Positions 26,811-35,768 are shown, numbered from the stretch's first letter. The stretch is DNA of 64,000 nt from Cytophagaceae bacterium (GCA_027488865.1 JAIYAU010000041.1:1-64000), one strand, 5' to 3'. Translations and numbers: made by a program. Notes: generated by a model from the sequence alone, not told the origin.

Positions 26811-27047
26811 ATGACCTCTGAATTCAAAAAACTGTTGGCTTTTGGAATTACCATTAGCTTGCTCACTTCTGCCTATGTAACTCTGCTTGGAACGATTGCC
26901 AAGCAGGGTTTATTCTCCGACCAATTTATCATGAATTGGATTTCTCAAATACCTAAAACTTATTTGTTGGTACTTCCTTTTGTACTTATTAGTGGGCCCT
27001 TAGTTAGAAAATTAATTGATTATTCATTCCAGAAATTTAAAATCTAA
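26811..27047 (+). CDS. DUF2798-like two-helix membrane protein
   Basis: A 78-aa protein with two membrane helices around residues 8-28 and 46-65 and a short basic C-terminus. The spacing and the TSAYVTLLGTIAKQG and WISQIPKTYLLVLP segments fit DUF2798. It lies 11 bp after and 4 bp before its neighbours. Function unknown. Confidence 0.75.
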   Translation: MTSEFKKLLAFGITISLLTSAYVTLLGTIAKQGLFSDQFIMNWISQIPKTYLLVLPFVLISGPLVRKLIDYSFQKFKI

Positions 27048-27051
27048 AAAT

Positions 27052-28191
27052 ATGTTACCTAATTCATCTTTACTCATTAGCCTTTTCATAGTTACTGTGA
27101 TTTTTGCAATTGGAATCTTTTATTTGGCTACACGCAAATCAATCATAATAAGCGCTTTACTATTGACTTGGAGCATTGGTCAGTCTATTATTGCGTTTTC
27201 AGGTTTTTACACCATTACAAACCCAGTTCCACCAAGATTTGTGTGGATGATTTTACCTTCAATTGTCTTAATCCTTAGCTTGTTTTTGACAAAATCAGGA
27301 AAACGATTTATAGACCATTTGGATTTGAGATGGTTAACCCTGATTCATACCGTAAGGCTTCCGGTAGAAATAGTTTTGTATGGGTTGTTTGCAGCCAAAG
27401 CCATACCACAAGCTATGACATTTGAAGGTAGAAACTTTGATATTGTTATGGGAATATCAGCTCCGTTGGTATTTTACTTTTACCATATCAAAAACAAACT
27501 TGATAGCAGAATACTCTTAGCATGGAATATTTTGGGAGTATTGTTGGTGTTAAATGTGGCCATTACCGGAGTCCTTTCTGCGCCTTTGGCCATTCAGCAG
27601 TTTGCTTTTGATCAGCCTAACATTGCGGTACTTTATTTTCCTTTCAATCTGCTACCGGCATTGGTGGTGCCAATGGTTTTGTTCTCCCATTTTGCCAGCA
27701 TCAGGAAGATAATCCAATCCACAATTGAAGTAAAAAGAAACGACAATGCCAATGTTGTCATCTTTCCTCCACTATTGTTTTTTATCACAACTTTCTTGGC
27801 GGTAATAACAAAGTATCTATTGCCTGAATTTACACTGCCGATTGGTTTTCAGCAATTTGGATATTTGGTATTGGCTGTTGGATCTGTTGTTTTGTTTGCA
27901 GCTGTTTGGCAATTGATTAAAATCAAGACTACTGTGCACCCTGATGGAGTAACGACAGCCATCGTTTCAAATGGCATTTTCAAATACAGTCGAAATCCTA
28001 TTTATGTGTCATTTACCTTATTGTATCTGGGAGTTGTACTTCTGACAGGTGCGATTTTGGGCCTCTTATTGCTCATTCCTTTGTTGACGATCACCCAAAA
28101 AGGAATTATAGAAAGAGAGGAAAAATATTTACTACAAAAATTTGGGGAAGAGTATACCCATTATCAATCAATGGTCAGGAGATGGATTTAA
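27052..28191 (+). CDS. Membrane fusion protein with C-terminal isoprenylcysteine/phospholipid methyltransferase domain
   Basis: The ATG at 27052 is used; upstream codons of the same frame lie inside the previous gene. The product is 379 aa. The N-terminal about 220 residues are a membrane domain paralogous to the 26194 gene. After a short linker, residues about 245-379 are an ICMT/PEMT-type methyltransferase: a membrane hairpin, then GIFKYSRNPIYVSFTLLYLG (the conserved RNPxY motif), then EREEKYLLQKFGEEYTHYQ, the SAM-binding C-terminal signature. Methyl transfer to a lipid or prenylated substrate at the membrane is expected. The substrate is unknown. Confidence 0.85.
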   Translation: MLPNSSLLISLFIVTVIFAIGIFYLATRKSIIISALLLTWSIGQSIIAFSGFYTITNPVPPRFVWMILPSIVLILSLFLTKSGKRFIDHLDLRWLTLIHTVRLPVEIVLYGLFAAKAIPQAMTFEGRNFDIVMGISAPLVFYFYHIKNKLDSRILLAWNILGVLLVLNVAITGVLSAPLAIQQFAFDQPNIAVLYFPFNLLPALVVPMVLFSHFASIRKIIQSTIEVKRNDNANVVIFPPLLFFITTFLAVITKYLLPEFTLPIGFQQFGYLVLAVGSVVLFAAVWQLIKIKTTVHPDGVTTAIVSNGIFKYSRNPIYVSFTLLYLGVVLLTGAILGLLLLIPLLTITQKGIIEREEKYLLQKFGEEYTHYQSMVRRWI

Positions 28192-28214
28192 ACAACATTT
28201 AAAAATTAGAAAAG

Positions 28215-29210
28215 ATGAAAAAGAAAATATTGATCACGTTAGCTGCAGGAAAAACGGGTTTTGCCATCGCAAGCCAATTATTAGAAGAAGGTTATCCTAT
28301 TCGAATCTTTGTAAGAAGGCCTGATTATAACGCTTTATTGCTCCAAAAAAAGGGAGCAGAAGTAGCCTTTGGTACTTTTGATGATGAAAATGCCCTTCGA
28401 GATGCACTAGAAGGAATTGACAGTGTATATTATTGTTATCCTTACAAATCGGGTATGCCCAAAGATGTAGCCCTATTTATCACTTTGGCTAAGGAAGCCA
28501 ATATACAATCGGTAGTTTTCATGGGGCAGCGAATTGCAGAACGTGCTGATACAGGAAGCAAATTGACCAATGACATCCGGGAATCGTACAAACTTCTAGA
28601 GCAATCAGGGTTAAATGTGATTTATTTCGCCCCAGGATATTTCGCAGACAATGTTTTCGTAGTTACTGAAATGGTTTTGCAATTGGGTATAATGCCCAAT
28701 CTTTATGGAAAAGGGAAAAACCCTTGGATTTCCATTGGCGATATGTCTAGGTGTATTGTAGCCCTTCTGAAAAATCCAGCACTATATTTTGGTAAAAAGA
28801 TCTTCCCTACCGGGCCAAAATCAATTTCATCTAAAGAAATTGTTGAAACTTTTTCTAAAGTAAAAGGCAAAAAAGTATGGATGGTAGATATTCCTGAATG
28901 GATGTACTTTAAGTCGGGCATGCAAATTGGGAAAGAATACGGCTTTGACACATTTGCTGTGGTGCAAGGGGCATTTTATAATAAGGCAATGAAACTAAAT
29001 CATTTTGATATGGAACCAACTGATGTTGTAAAAGAATTAACGGGCAGAGAGCCTGAAGATTTTGAAACTATAACCAAAGCCTATTTCTCCAAATCGAGAT
29101 ACAAAGAAAGGAATTTCAATAATTGGTGGAATGCATTTGTTAGGTTCAATACCCTGCTATTTGTAAAAGTGCCTTCCAAAAAGGAAAGAAGCGAGATAAA
29201 TGGCAACTGA
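28215..29210 (+). CDS. NmrA-like NAD(P)-binding protein
   Basis: A 331-aa atypical SDR of the NmrA / NAD(P)H-binding group. The N-terminus KKKILITLAAGKTGFAIASQ carries the nucleotide-binding Gly motif, followed by the second strand IRIFVRR with cofactor-selecting basic residues. IDSVYYCYPYKSG and VVFMGQRIAERAD are the next Rossmann strands. The YxxxK pair of classical SDRs is not evident, so it could be a reductase using other residues or a redox sensor. A basic C-terminal extension of about 40 residues follows the domain. It is the last gene of the operon, 23 bp after the methyltransferase fusion. Confidence 0.87.
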   Translation: MKKKILITLAAGKTGFAIASQLLEEGYPIRIFVRRPDYNALLLQKKGAEVAFGTFDDENALRDALEGIDSVYYCYPYKSGMPKDVALFITLAKEANIQSVVFMGQRIAERADTGSKLTNDIRESYKLLEQSGLNVIYFAPGYFADNVFVVTEMVLQLGIMPNLYGKGKNPWISIGDMSRCIVALLKNPALYFGKKIFPTGPKSISSKEIVETFSKVKGKKVWMVDIPEWMYFKSGMQIGKEYGFDTFAVVQGAFYNKAMKLNHFDMEPTDVVKELTGREPEDFETITKAYFSKSRYKERNFNNWWNAFVRFNTLLFVKVPSKKERSEINGN

Positions 29211-29254
29211 CATTAATCTATAAACTTTGAGCCAAAATTCTCAACAAATTAGCT

Positions 29255-29292
29255 ATATAAGGTGCTTAAAATAAGCACCTTATATGTTATTC
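29255..29292. terminator. Perfect hairpin terminator between convergent operons
   Basis: ATATAAGGTGCTTA (29255-29268) pairs perfectly with TAAGCACCTTATAT (29272-29285) with a 3-base loop. It lies between the NmrA gene and the convergent membrane-protein gene. Flanks are only moderately T-rich. Confidence 0.65.
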
Positions 29293-29377
29293 TTACGTAC
29301 GATAGTGATCAAATTGTTGAGTCCGGTAAAGAGCACCTTTGATGTTTTTTTGGGGAAAATATTGTTACCAAGGAAAG

Positions 29378-29890
29378 TTAAAACCAGGCCAATTCACTCA
29401 TGATTAGGGTTGTAGCAAATACTATCCATGCAACTACAGGATATAAATACCAATTCAAGTTTCTAAATTCAAATTTGAAGTTGAATATTATATCATAAAT
29501 AAGTAAAAGCAAAATGACTAGGTTGCCTACAAGACCACTATAAATTCCTAAAATTCCTTTAATAGCTATTGCATAAAATGTGTAGGTAATACACAGAAAC
29601 AAGATTATAGTGATTAGTTTTCTAGAAAATTTTGCTTGCAGGTTGGCATACTTATTTAAACTCCAACGGACATAGGCTAACAATGAAATCAATAAAACCC
29701 AAACAGAAGGAATTAAAAATTCAGGAAGATCGACATAAGGTTGTTTTAATGCAGCAGCATCTGATCTTTCATCCCATCCGTAAGAAAAAATAAGAAAGTT
29801 CATTAGCATAACTAAGAAAAGAAATAAGGTAATATTGGCCGCTAAACTAGAACGAGTCGGAATATTTAATGATTGATTAATGAATTTCAT
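29378..29890 (-). CDS. Membrane protein, last gene of the TonB/TspO-like operon
   Basis: A 170-aa protein with about five hydrophobic segments and a short loop FSYGWDERSDAAALKQP after the first. No recognised family. It starts 18 bp after the TspO-like gene and is presumably co-transcribed from the promoter at 33.5 kb. Confidence 0.78.
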   Translation of the reverse strand: MKFINQSLNIPTRSSLAANITLFLFLVMLMNFLIFSYGWDERSDAAALKQPYVDLPEFLIPSVWVLLISLLAYVRWSLNKYANLQAKFSRKLITIILFLCITYTFYAIAIKGILGIYSGLVGNLVILLLLIYDIIFNFKFEFRNLNWYLYPVVAWIVFATTLIMSELAWF

Positions 29891-29908
29891 TTTTAGTGTA
29901 TTAGAAAA

Positions 29909-30661
29909 TTAATTTTTAATCGATTTGAAACTAAATATAACCCAAGCTAAATAGGCCATGTTCAACAATACTGCTAACGCTATAATGGTTGTAGGATTTT
30001 GAATAAGAATACCGATAAATGCCCAAACAATTACGCCCATAAATGCATAATTTCTTTTGGGATGAAAAAAAGTAGAATAAATTAAAGATAGTAAGCTAAT
30101 TAATAGAAATACTATAATCTGGTCTGTAATAGTACCAAGTGTAAAATGAATGCTCGACAACCATTGGAAAGTATTTAACACAAGCGCCACTATTGACCAA
30201 GCCAAAAATATAACTATATGAAGCTTTACTAAAATATCATGTTTTGAGATTTTAGGCAGCCTAATAGCTTGTAAGTAAGAAATTAACAGAAAAAGAAATA
30301 AAAAAAGCACAGCAATATTACTATATCCAATTGGAGTAAATGGTGTAATAGCATTAACTAAATAAGCCAAGGAAATGAGAATCCCTATTGTATTCATATG
30401 AACATCATTTACATGCTTTGAGAAAAATTGGATAATCACATAAACTAATGCACCAAGGTAAATTGCCCCCCAAATAATAAAAGTATAAGGAGCAGGAGTG
30501 AAATAAGTAGGATAACTATAATACATAGATGAATCTTCGGCTGTTTCCTTAGAAAAGTCGCCTAAATTTCCGGAAATACCTAGATTAGTCCATAGCATGA
30601 CCAAGAAGGTACAAGTGACAATCGTTTTTCTAAAGAATGTTTTTAATGGAAGTGTTATCAT
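29909..30661 (-). CDS. TspO/MBR-related membrane protein
   Basis: A 250-aa protein with about seven hydrophobic segments. The first periplasmic loop and second helix, PTYFTPAPYTFIIWGAIYLG, follow the TspO pattern (F-T-P...F..W..LY). Standard TspO proteins are about 160 aa with five helices, so this is a longer, diverged relative. TspO proteins bind porphyrins and similar hydrophobic ligands; whether that holds here is unknown. The ATG overlaps the end of the hotdog gene by 32 bp, indicating tight coupling. Confidence 0.7.
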   Translation of the reverse strand: MITLPLKTFFRKTIVTCTFLVMLWTNLGISGNLGDFSKETAEDSSMYYSYPTYFTPAPYTFIIWGAIYLGALVYVIIQFFSKHVNDVHMNTIGILISLAYLVNAITPFTPIGYSNIAVLFLFLFLLISYLQAIRLPKISKHDILVKLHIVIFLAWSIVALVLNTFQWLSSIHFTLGTITDQIIVFLLISLLSLIYSTFFHPKRNYAFMGVIVWAFIGILIQNPTTIIALAVLLNMAYLAWVIFSFKSIKN

Positions 30662-31016
30662 TATTAATCGTATTTATTTTGAAAACCATGAATGACTTTG
30701 CGAGTAATAAATTATCTACTCTATCAAATAAATAGCAATCAGCTACCAATTTATCTTTGGTTAAAACCAAAATATCTGCCTCAAGTATTATGTTTTTACA
30801 AGGTTTAGCTTCATCAAATACATATTTTGTAGTATAACTGAGATTTGCATTTTTCTCATTTAAAGTATTTTCTTGAATAAAAAAGCAAGCGTAGTCTAAC
30901 ATTTGACCCAAGATTGCATTTGATTGACTTGTGATATTATTTTCAAATTCAGCGTAGATGTAATAATCTTCTGTCACTTTCGAAATTAGTTTAACATTGT
31001 TGATAAATGACAGCAT
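30630..31016 (-). CDS. Hotdog-fold (PaaI-like) protein
   Basis: The ATG at 31016 is preferred over a TTG at 31037 that overlaps the receptor gene; the product is 128 aa. The order of elements fits a hotdog fold: ITSQSNAILGQMLDYACFF as the long central helix region, then strands NLSYTTKYVFDEAK, NIILEADILVLTKD and LVADCYLFDRVDN, with the final strand LAKSFMVFKI. Such proteins are usually acyl-CoA thioesterases or dehydratases, but a clear catalytic Asp/Glu could not be fixed. It sits between the receptor and the TspO-like gene in one operon. Confidence 0.55.
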   Translation of the reverse strand: MLSFINNVKLISKVTEDYYIYAEFENNITSQSNAILGQMLDYACFFIQENTLNEKNANLSYTTKYVFDEAKPCKNIILEADILVLTKDKLVADCYLFDRVDNLLLAKSFMVFKINTINNDNTSIKNIL

Positions 31017-31026
31017 GACTTTTACT

Positions 31027-33474
31027 TTAAAATTCAACTATAAAACCAATAGAGGGCACAAAAAAAGGTGTGTTTGTTTGCAAAATTGTAGGTATTGCAT
31101 TGGAGCCATCCTCTTTTAATGGTTGATTATCAGTGGTAGCAAAGCCAGAATTGTCATCTAGCCTTTTAAAAGTATAATTGGGCAAAGAAGGAGTGTCAAA
31201 TTGAAATAAATTTTGAATATCTAGAAACAAGTCAAACGTCCATTTAGGATAATTCCACTTTTTATCTATTCTTATATCAAATTGATTAAAATTTATTAAA
31301 CGATTGGTGTTTACGTTATTATAATCTAATACACCTTGGCCGGCAACCAAATAATTGCGTTGAGAGGCGGTTAAATCAAAAGGTGTATAAGGATTGCCTC
31401 CAGCAAAGCGATATTTAGCTCCTAATTCCCAGCCTTTATTGAGTTTTACTCCAAGTATTCCGGATATTAAATGACGACTATCCCATGCGGAAGATATCAG
31501 TTTGCCATTTGCTCCAGAAAATAGACTACGAACATAAGTGTATGAAATTACACCAAAAATTCGCTTAACCAGTTTCTTTTGAGCATATACCTCAAAACCA
31601 TAGGCTTGTCCTTTACCTTGATCTATTACTTTTTCATTACCTATTGCACCAAACTCAGAGCCTTGATTTGCCAGTGATATCCCGTTGCGCTGAGAAAATG
31701 GTACACGATTATAATCTTTATAAAATCCTTCAATGGTAAATCTTAATTCATCTTTTGGCACAAACTCTAAACCAGCTACATAATGCGTAGATCTCATATA
31801 CTTTGTGCCTTTATTCTGTAATTCGTTATTAGAATCGCGGTAACCCAATAGCGTATAAATTGGAATTTTTGTATAACTGCCTAAAGAGGCAGAAACTTTC
31901 CATTTATCAGTAATGAAGTAGGATAAATTAGCTCTTGGCGAAATATTGTCAATTAGATTATTACCATCATTGGTAAAATTGTTTAAATCAGAACGGATTC
32001 CTAAAGATGTACCTAAACGATTATTGAGAAAACTTTTTGACACCTGGCCAAAAATTCCATATTTAAAAAAGTCAATGGCAGTATTATATCTCACTACAAT
32101 AGAGGGAGTAATAACATTTCCATTATTATCCAAAAGATCATTGGTTAATTTTTCGAAATAGTTGTTGTTAAACTTTACATATTGCCCCATTATTCCATAA
32201 GATAATTTCAGCTTTCTAAAGTTTTTGTTAACGTCAATTCTTAATTTATTCTCTATTTCCTGCGATCTTAGTTTAAGCGTTCTTAAATCTTCATTGCCTA
32301 CTTGGGCATCTTCAAACCTATCAAGATTGTTGTTAAACATATTTCTGCTAAGGATTATATTTAAATATCCATTAGCAAGAAGTCTATTGAGTACCACACC
32401 GGTTGTATAATTCCATTGATTAATTAGTGGAGATGCTCTACGAACATATTCGCTTTCAGGTGTAGCTTTACTAGTTGATCCCAAACTGAATTCATCAATT
32501 GCACCTACTCCAATAAATTTTAAAGTTGTTTTTTTGTCAATTTTGTGTGTAACTTTGTATTGAAAATCCCAATAATTGGGTCTTAAGGGCAAATCAAGCG
32601 CTTTAAAAAGCAATTGTAAATAAGATCTTCTCGCAGAAACCAAATAATTTGTTTTTTTACCTGCCGGCCCTTCAAAAGTTGTTGCAAATTCGGTTCCACT
32701 TAAGCGGATATTTCCTGAAAAACGATCAGGATTGCCTTCTCTTTGTTTGAATTCGAAAGTAGAGGCCAATGCATTGTCGTATTTGGCATTGAAAGCAGAC
32801 GAACTTAATTTCACATCTTCTATAAACGAAACGTTCAATATTCCTTGAGGTCCGCCGCTACTTCCTTGTGTAGAAAAATGGTTGATAACAGGAATCTCTA
32901 CACCATCAAGATAGAAAACATTTTCATTTGGTGCTCCACCTCTTATAATTATATCATTTCTAACACCTCCGGAAGCTGCCCCACCAACACCGGGCAAGGC
33001 TTGAATAACTTTAGAAATATCGAAATTACCTCCCGGATTGGCTCTAATTTCTTCAGTGGTTAAACTCTGAGTTGAATTTGGAGTTAGAATATCTGCCATT
33101 GATGCCTGTTTTTGACGATCAATAGTAACCTTAACCTCATCTAAGGCAATAGTTTCTTCTGCAATCTCAAAATTTATTATTTGCGCATTGCCAGAAGTAA
33201 TATTTACGTTATACTTTTTTAGCGGAACGTAACCAACAAAGGTTGCAATAATACTGTAACTACCAACAGGCACATTTTCTATTTTATAGCCACCTTCAAG
33301 ATCGGTTTGTGCCGTTATATTTAATCCTTCCACTAAAATAATTACTCCGGTTAAAGGTTCTTGCGTATTTTTGTCTTTTACTAATCCTCTTATTGTTCCT
33401 TTACTTTGGGCATTTAAAGAGAAGCTAATAATAAAAGCATAGAAAATAAAAATTAAATTAACTGTAGACCTCAT
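31027..33474 (-). CDS. TonB-dependent outer-membrane receptor
   Basis: The ATG at 33474 gives a signal peptide (STVNLIFIFYAFIISFSLNA); upstream codons are discarded because they run through the promoter region. The product is 815 aa. A CarboxypepD_reg-like domain is at about 25-110 (IRGLVKDKNTQEPLTGVIIL), the plug at about 125-240 (GGNFDISKVIQALPGVGG, DIIIRGGAPNENVFYLDGVE), and the rest is the barrel, ending FVPSIGFIVEF. No SusD partner is adjacent; it heads an operon with hotdog, TspO-like and membrane proteins, pointing to uptake or sensing of a small hydrophobic compound (inference). A divergent MarR gene shares its promoter region. Confidence 0.93.
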   Translation of the reverse strand: MRSTVNLIFIFYAFIISFSLNAQSKGTIRGLVKDKNTQEPLTGVIILVEGLNITAQTDLEGGYKIENVPVGSYSIIATFVGYVPLKKYNVNITSGNAQIINFEIAEETIALDEVKVTIDRQKQASMADILTPNSTQSLTTEEIRANPGGNFDISKVIQALPGVGGAASGGVRNDIIIRGGAPNENVFYLDGVEIPVINHFSTQGSSGGPQGILNVSFIEDVKLSSSAFNAKYDNALASTFEFKQREGNPDRFSGNIRLSGTEFATTFEGPAGKKTNYLVSARRSYLQLLFKALDLPLRPNYWDFQYKVTHKIDKKTTLKFIGVGAIDEFSLGSTSKATPESEYVRRASPLINQWNYTTGVVLNRLLANGYLNIILSRNMFNNNLDRFEDAQVGNEDLRTLKLRSQEIENKLRIDVNKNFRKLKLSYGIMGQYVKFNNNYFEKLTNDLLDNNGNVITPSIVVRYNTAIDFFKYGIFGQVSKSFLNNRLGTSLGIRSDLNNFTNDGNNLIDNISPRANLSYFITDKWKVSASLGSYTKIPIYTLLGYRDSNNELQNKGTKYMRSTHYVAGLEFVPKDELRFTIEGFYKDYNRVPFSQRNGISLANQGSEFGAIGNEKVIDQGKGQAYGFEVYAQKKLVKRIFGVISYTYVRSLFSGANGKLISSAWDSRHLISGILGVKLNKGWELGAKYRFAGGNPYTPFDLTASQRNYLVAGQGVLDYNNVNTNRLINFNQFDIRIDKKWNYPKWTFDLFLDIQNLFQFDTPSLPNYTFKRLDDNSGFATTDNQPLKEDGSNAIPTILQTNTPFFVPSIGFIVEF

Positions 33475-33525
33475 TTTTAAGTATGTTTTAGTATTTGTTA
33501 TAATTAATTTAATACGATAACAATG

Positions 33526-33542
33526 CAAATATAGTATATTTG
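33526..33542. promoter_or_regulatory. 17-bp palindrome holding both divergent -7 boxes; probable MarR operator
   Basis: CAAATATAGTATATTTG is a perfect palindrome around a central G. Its right arm TATATTTG is a -7 box for the MarR gene; its left arm is the same box on the minus strand for the TonB receptor operon. A MarR dimer binding here would block both promoters at once. Confidence 0.65.
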
Positions 33543-33584
33543 TACAATTACATACAAATAATTTATAAAATAATATTATATCAT

Positions 33585-34265
33585 ATGAATAAATATAGCC
33601 TTGCAATAAAATTATTACAATTATTAGATGAATTTGAAAATGATAAACTTACAAATAATGTTGATTTACAGTCTTTTATAAATTGGATAAGTATAAAAAT
33701 TACCGATTATGGCGACAACCATATGAAAAGTTTGGTTGGCGACTTAGATGATATTCATGTAAAAAAAGGTGAAGACCCCATTAATCTAATTGCACAGTTG
33801 GTAGTATTTTTAAATCGATATGCAAAGTTTTACACTAAAGATGCTCTTAAAAACACCGAACTTCAGACTGTTGATGAATTTGGTTATTTATCGATTCTCT
33901 ATACTTATCCAAGTTTAACAAAAACCGAATTAATTTATTTAAATGTTCAAGAGAAAACTTCAGGAACAGAGGTAATTAAGCGCTTGCTGCGTTCAGAACT
34001 GATACATCAATTTGATGATCCTGATGATAAAAGAAGTCAAAGAGTAGCACTCACAGAAAAAGGTAAAACGGTTTTATTTGAAGCATTTGAAAATATGGGA
34101 AATGTATCTAAAATTATGTCAGCCGGTATTTCTTACAAGGAAAAACAGAATTTAGCATACCTTTTAAATAAATTGGCTGTATTTCATCATCAAATTTGTA
34201 AACCTGACAAAGAAATTGATCTTAAAAAATTAGTGGAAGAACACTTTAAGGAAATAGATGAGTGA
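33585..34265 (+). CDS. MarR-family transcriptional regulator
   Basis: The ATG at 33585 is chosen because an earlier frame start lies inside the promoter region. The product is 226 aa. The winged helix is at about 110-185: FGYLSILYTYPSLTKTELIY, then GTEVIKRLLRSELIHQFDDP and the wing DDKRSQRVALTEKGKTVLF, a typical MarR beta-hairpin. The first about 80 residues are an additional helical segment beyond a standard 140-150 aa MarR. It is divergent from the TonB/hotdog/TspO-like operon and probably autoregulated through the shared palindrome; the ligand may be the imported compound. Confidence 0.88.
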   Translation: MNKYSLAIKLLQLLDEFENDKLTNNVDLQSFINWISIKITDYGDNHMKSLVGDLDDIHVKKGEDPINLIAQLVVFLNRYAKFYTKDALKNTELQTVDEFGYLSILYTYPSLTKTELIYLNVQEKTSGTEVIKRLLRSELIHQFDDPDDKRSQRVALTEKGKTVLFEAFENMGNVSKIMSAGISYKEKQNLAYLLNKLAVFHHQICKPDKEIDLKKLVEEHFKEIDE

Positions 34266-34434
34266 TAATAATTTAGCCCTTGGGTTAGAATGGAATAACA
34301 TTCGAAAAGAAATTCGCATTGCAAACGCAACTCTTACTAATCGGCGTTATAAATGTGGACTAAGAGTTAAAAAACAGCTGGCTATTTAAACAAATCCGTA
34401 AACCAGTGCAGAAATAGCAACCATCTTCTTATGG

Positions 34435-34530
34435 TGCAAAAGTTCACTTCCGTACCCAAAACGTACTTGGAACTTATTTCCAAATTTGCAATCTAATATC
34501 GTTTAAAACAGGCCTTGATACATTTAACTA
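34435..34530. repeat. Family B repeat, diverged copy
   Basis: AGTTCACTTCCGTACCCAAA (34441-34460) matches the start of the 15.7, 44.7 and 46.7 kb copies. Its second half (TTTGCAATCTAATATCG, then CCTTGATACATTT) matches the 15.7 and 17.4 kb copies. It lies in the gap after the MarR gene and next to the end of the DUF1003 gene. Confidence 0.65.
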
Positions 34531-35064
34531 TTTGGTTAGCTTTGATTCTATGGTTTTTAGCAGTTCCAATTGTGCTGCCTGAGTATCAAACAATACCTTA
34601 ATTTGTTCTTCTAATAACAAATCAATTTTTTGATGTAAACTTCTCACCTCTAGTTCCGCTTTGAGATTAATTAGATAATCATTTTCACCTCTTTTTCTGT
34701 CTTTTTCTTCTTTCCTATTTTGGCTCATCATGATTATAGGTGCTTGTAGGGCGGCAATAGCAGATAACACCAAATTCATTAAAATGAAGGGGTATGGATC
34801 AAAGGCCAAATGTTTTGATGCAAAACTATTATACAATATCCATATTGATAAAATAATTGAGAAGGTGATGATAAACTTCCAACTACCACCAAAAGAGGCT
34901 ACTTTGTCGGAGATGGTTTGGCCTCGACTAAGTATTTCACTAGGTTGATGTAACAGATTGTCAACAATAAGCTTTTCTTCCTCAATAGTTTGTTCAACAA
35001 TTTTTCGAAGTTTTATAAGTTGCTCTTGTTCAGAATTTATTAACTTACTAATATCAATTTCCAT
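34528..35064 (-). CDS. DUF1003 membrane protein
   Basis: A 178-aa protein with two central membrane helices (about 72-88 and 97-118) and a long charged C-terminal coiled coil. SDKVASFGGSWKFIITFSII and YPFILMNLVLSAIAALQAP followed by IIMMSQNRKEEKDRKR are the hallmark DUF1003 segments. The family's function is unknown. Its gene end abuts a family B repeat. Confidence 0.88.
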   Translation of the reverse strand: MEIDISKLINSEQEQLIKLRKIVEQTIEEEKLIVDNLLHQPSEILSRGQTISDKVASFGGSWKFIITFSIILSIWILYNSFASKHLAFDPYPFILMNLVLSAIAALQAPIIMMSQNRKEEKDRKRGENDYLINLKAELEVRSLHQKIDLLLEEQIKVLFDTQAAQLELLKTIESKLTK

Positions 35065-35482
35065 GTTTTGGCTTTTAAGTCTAAAGAATAATTTTTCATT
35101 GATATTGTAATTTAGTGAATATTGTAGGGTTTTCCAACCTCACCACGGAATACCATTGGTTAAGTTTGGAATAATTTTATTTCCAGTCTTTTGAAATTGG
35201 TTTTTATTTTTTGAATTAAAGTTGGGATTAAAGTTGGTTTAGGGGTATTAAGCTAAATAAACTGGTTTGTTATTTATTGCTTGAAAAATAGTTTTTTGTT
35301 TTTAGGATAATGTCTTTTGCAGTAGTGGAGTGTACTTACCCTCCAAATTTTCGATTTGTTTTGCATTAACAATTGAAGAAATAACAAACATTTGGAGGTG
35401 TTACCTTTATTGCGGATTTCGGGTTTAAGTTTTAATACCGTATTTTTTAAGTTGGGAGATGTTAATTTCCATTATTTTCGTC
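35065..35482. other. AT-rich intergenic region
   Basis: No gene is visible. The only structure noticed is a short direct repeat ATTAAAGTTGG occurring twice near 35214-35240. Confidence 0.45.
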
Positions 35483-35710
35483 CTAATCGTTGTGGTCATC
35501 ACCACCAAGACTGTAATAGTTATTCTCTTCATCTTCATTGCCAATATTTTCATTGGCGTCATCTAGTTCAGCGCCAGGCACATCGAGGTCGCTACCATCG
35601 TAAAACGATTCATTACTATTTTCCAACCCTATTTCTTTAAGTTTTGTGGCATCTTTTTGTTTTGATGTGTCTGAAGGATCAATATCGATATCAAACGTGT
35701 TTGTTGTCAT
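35483..35710 (-). CDS. Small acidic protein of unknown function
   Basis: A 75-aa protein, very rich in Asp, Glu and Asn, with no membrane segment and probably mostly disordered. The stretch DGSDLDVPGAELDDANENIG followed by EDEENNYYSLGGDDHND has the look of a conserved small Bacteroidota protein rather than a chance frame. Function unknown. It is 58 bp downstream of the membrane protein start region on the same strand and may be co-transcribed with it. Confidence 0.7.
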   Translation of the reverse strand: MTTNTFDIDIDPSDTSKQKDATKLKEIGLENSNESFYDGSDLDVPGAELDDANENIGNEDEENNYYSLGGDDHND

Positions 35711-35768
35711 TTATTGAATTATTTTAAAAGAATAATAAAATATTCAAGGCAATACTTTTTGTTTTGAC

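Noticed and set aside
35392-35640. 82-codon plus-strand frame rich in His and Tyr
   Set aside because: It is the antisense shadow of the acidic small protein at 35483-35710; the His-rich composition mirrors Asp/Asn codons on the other strand.
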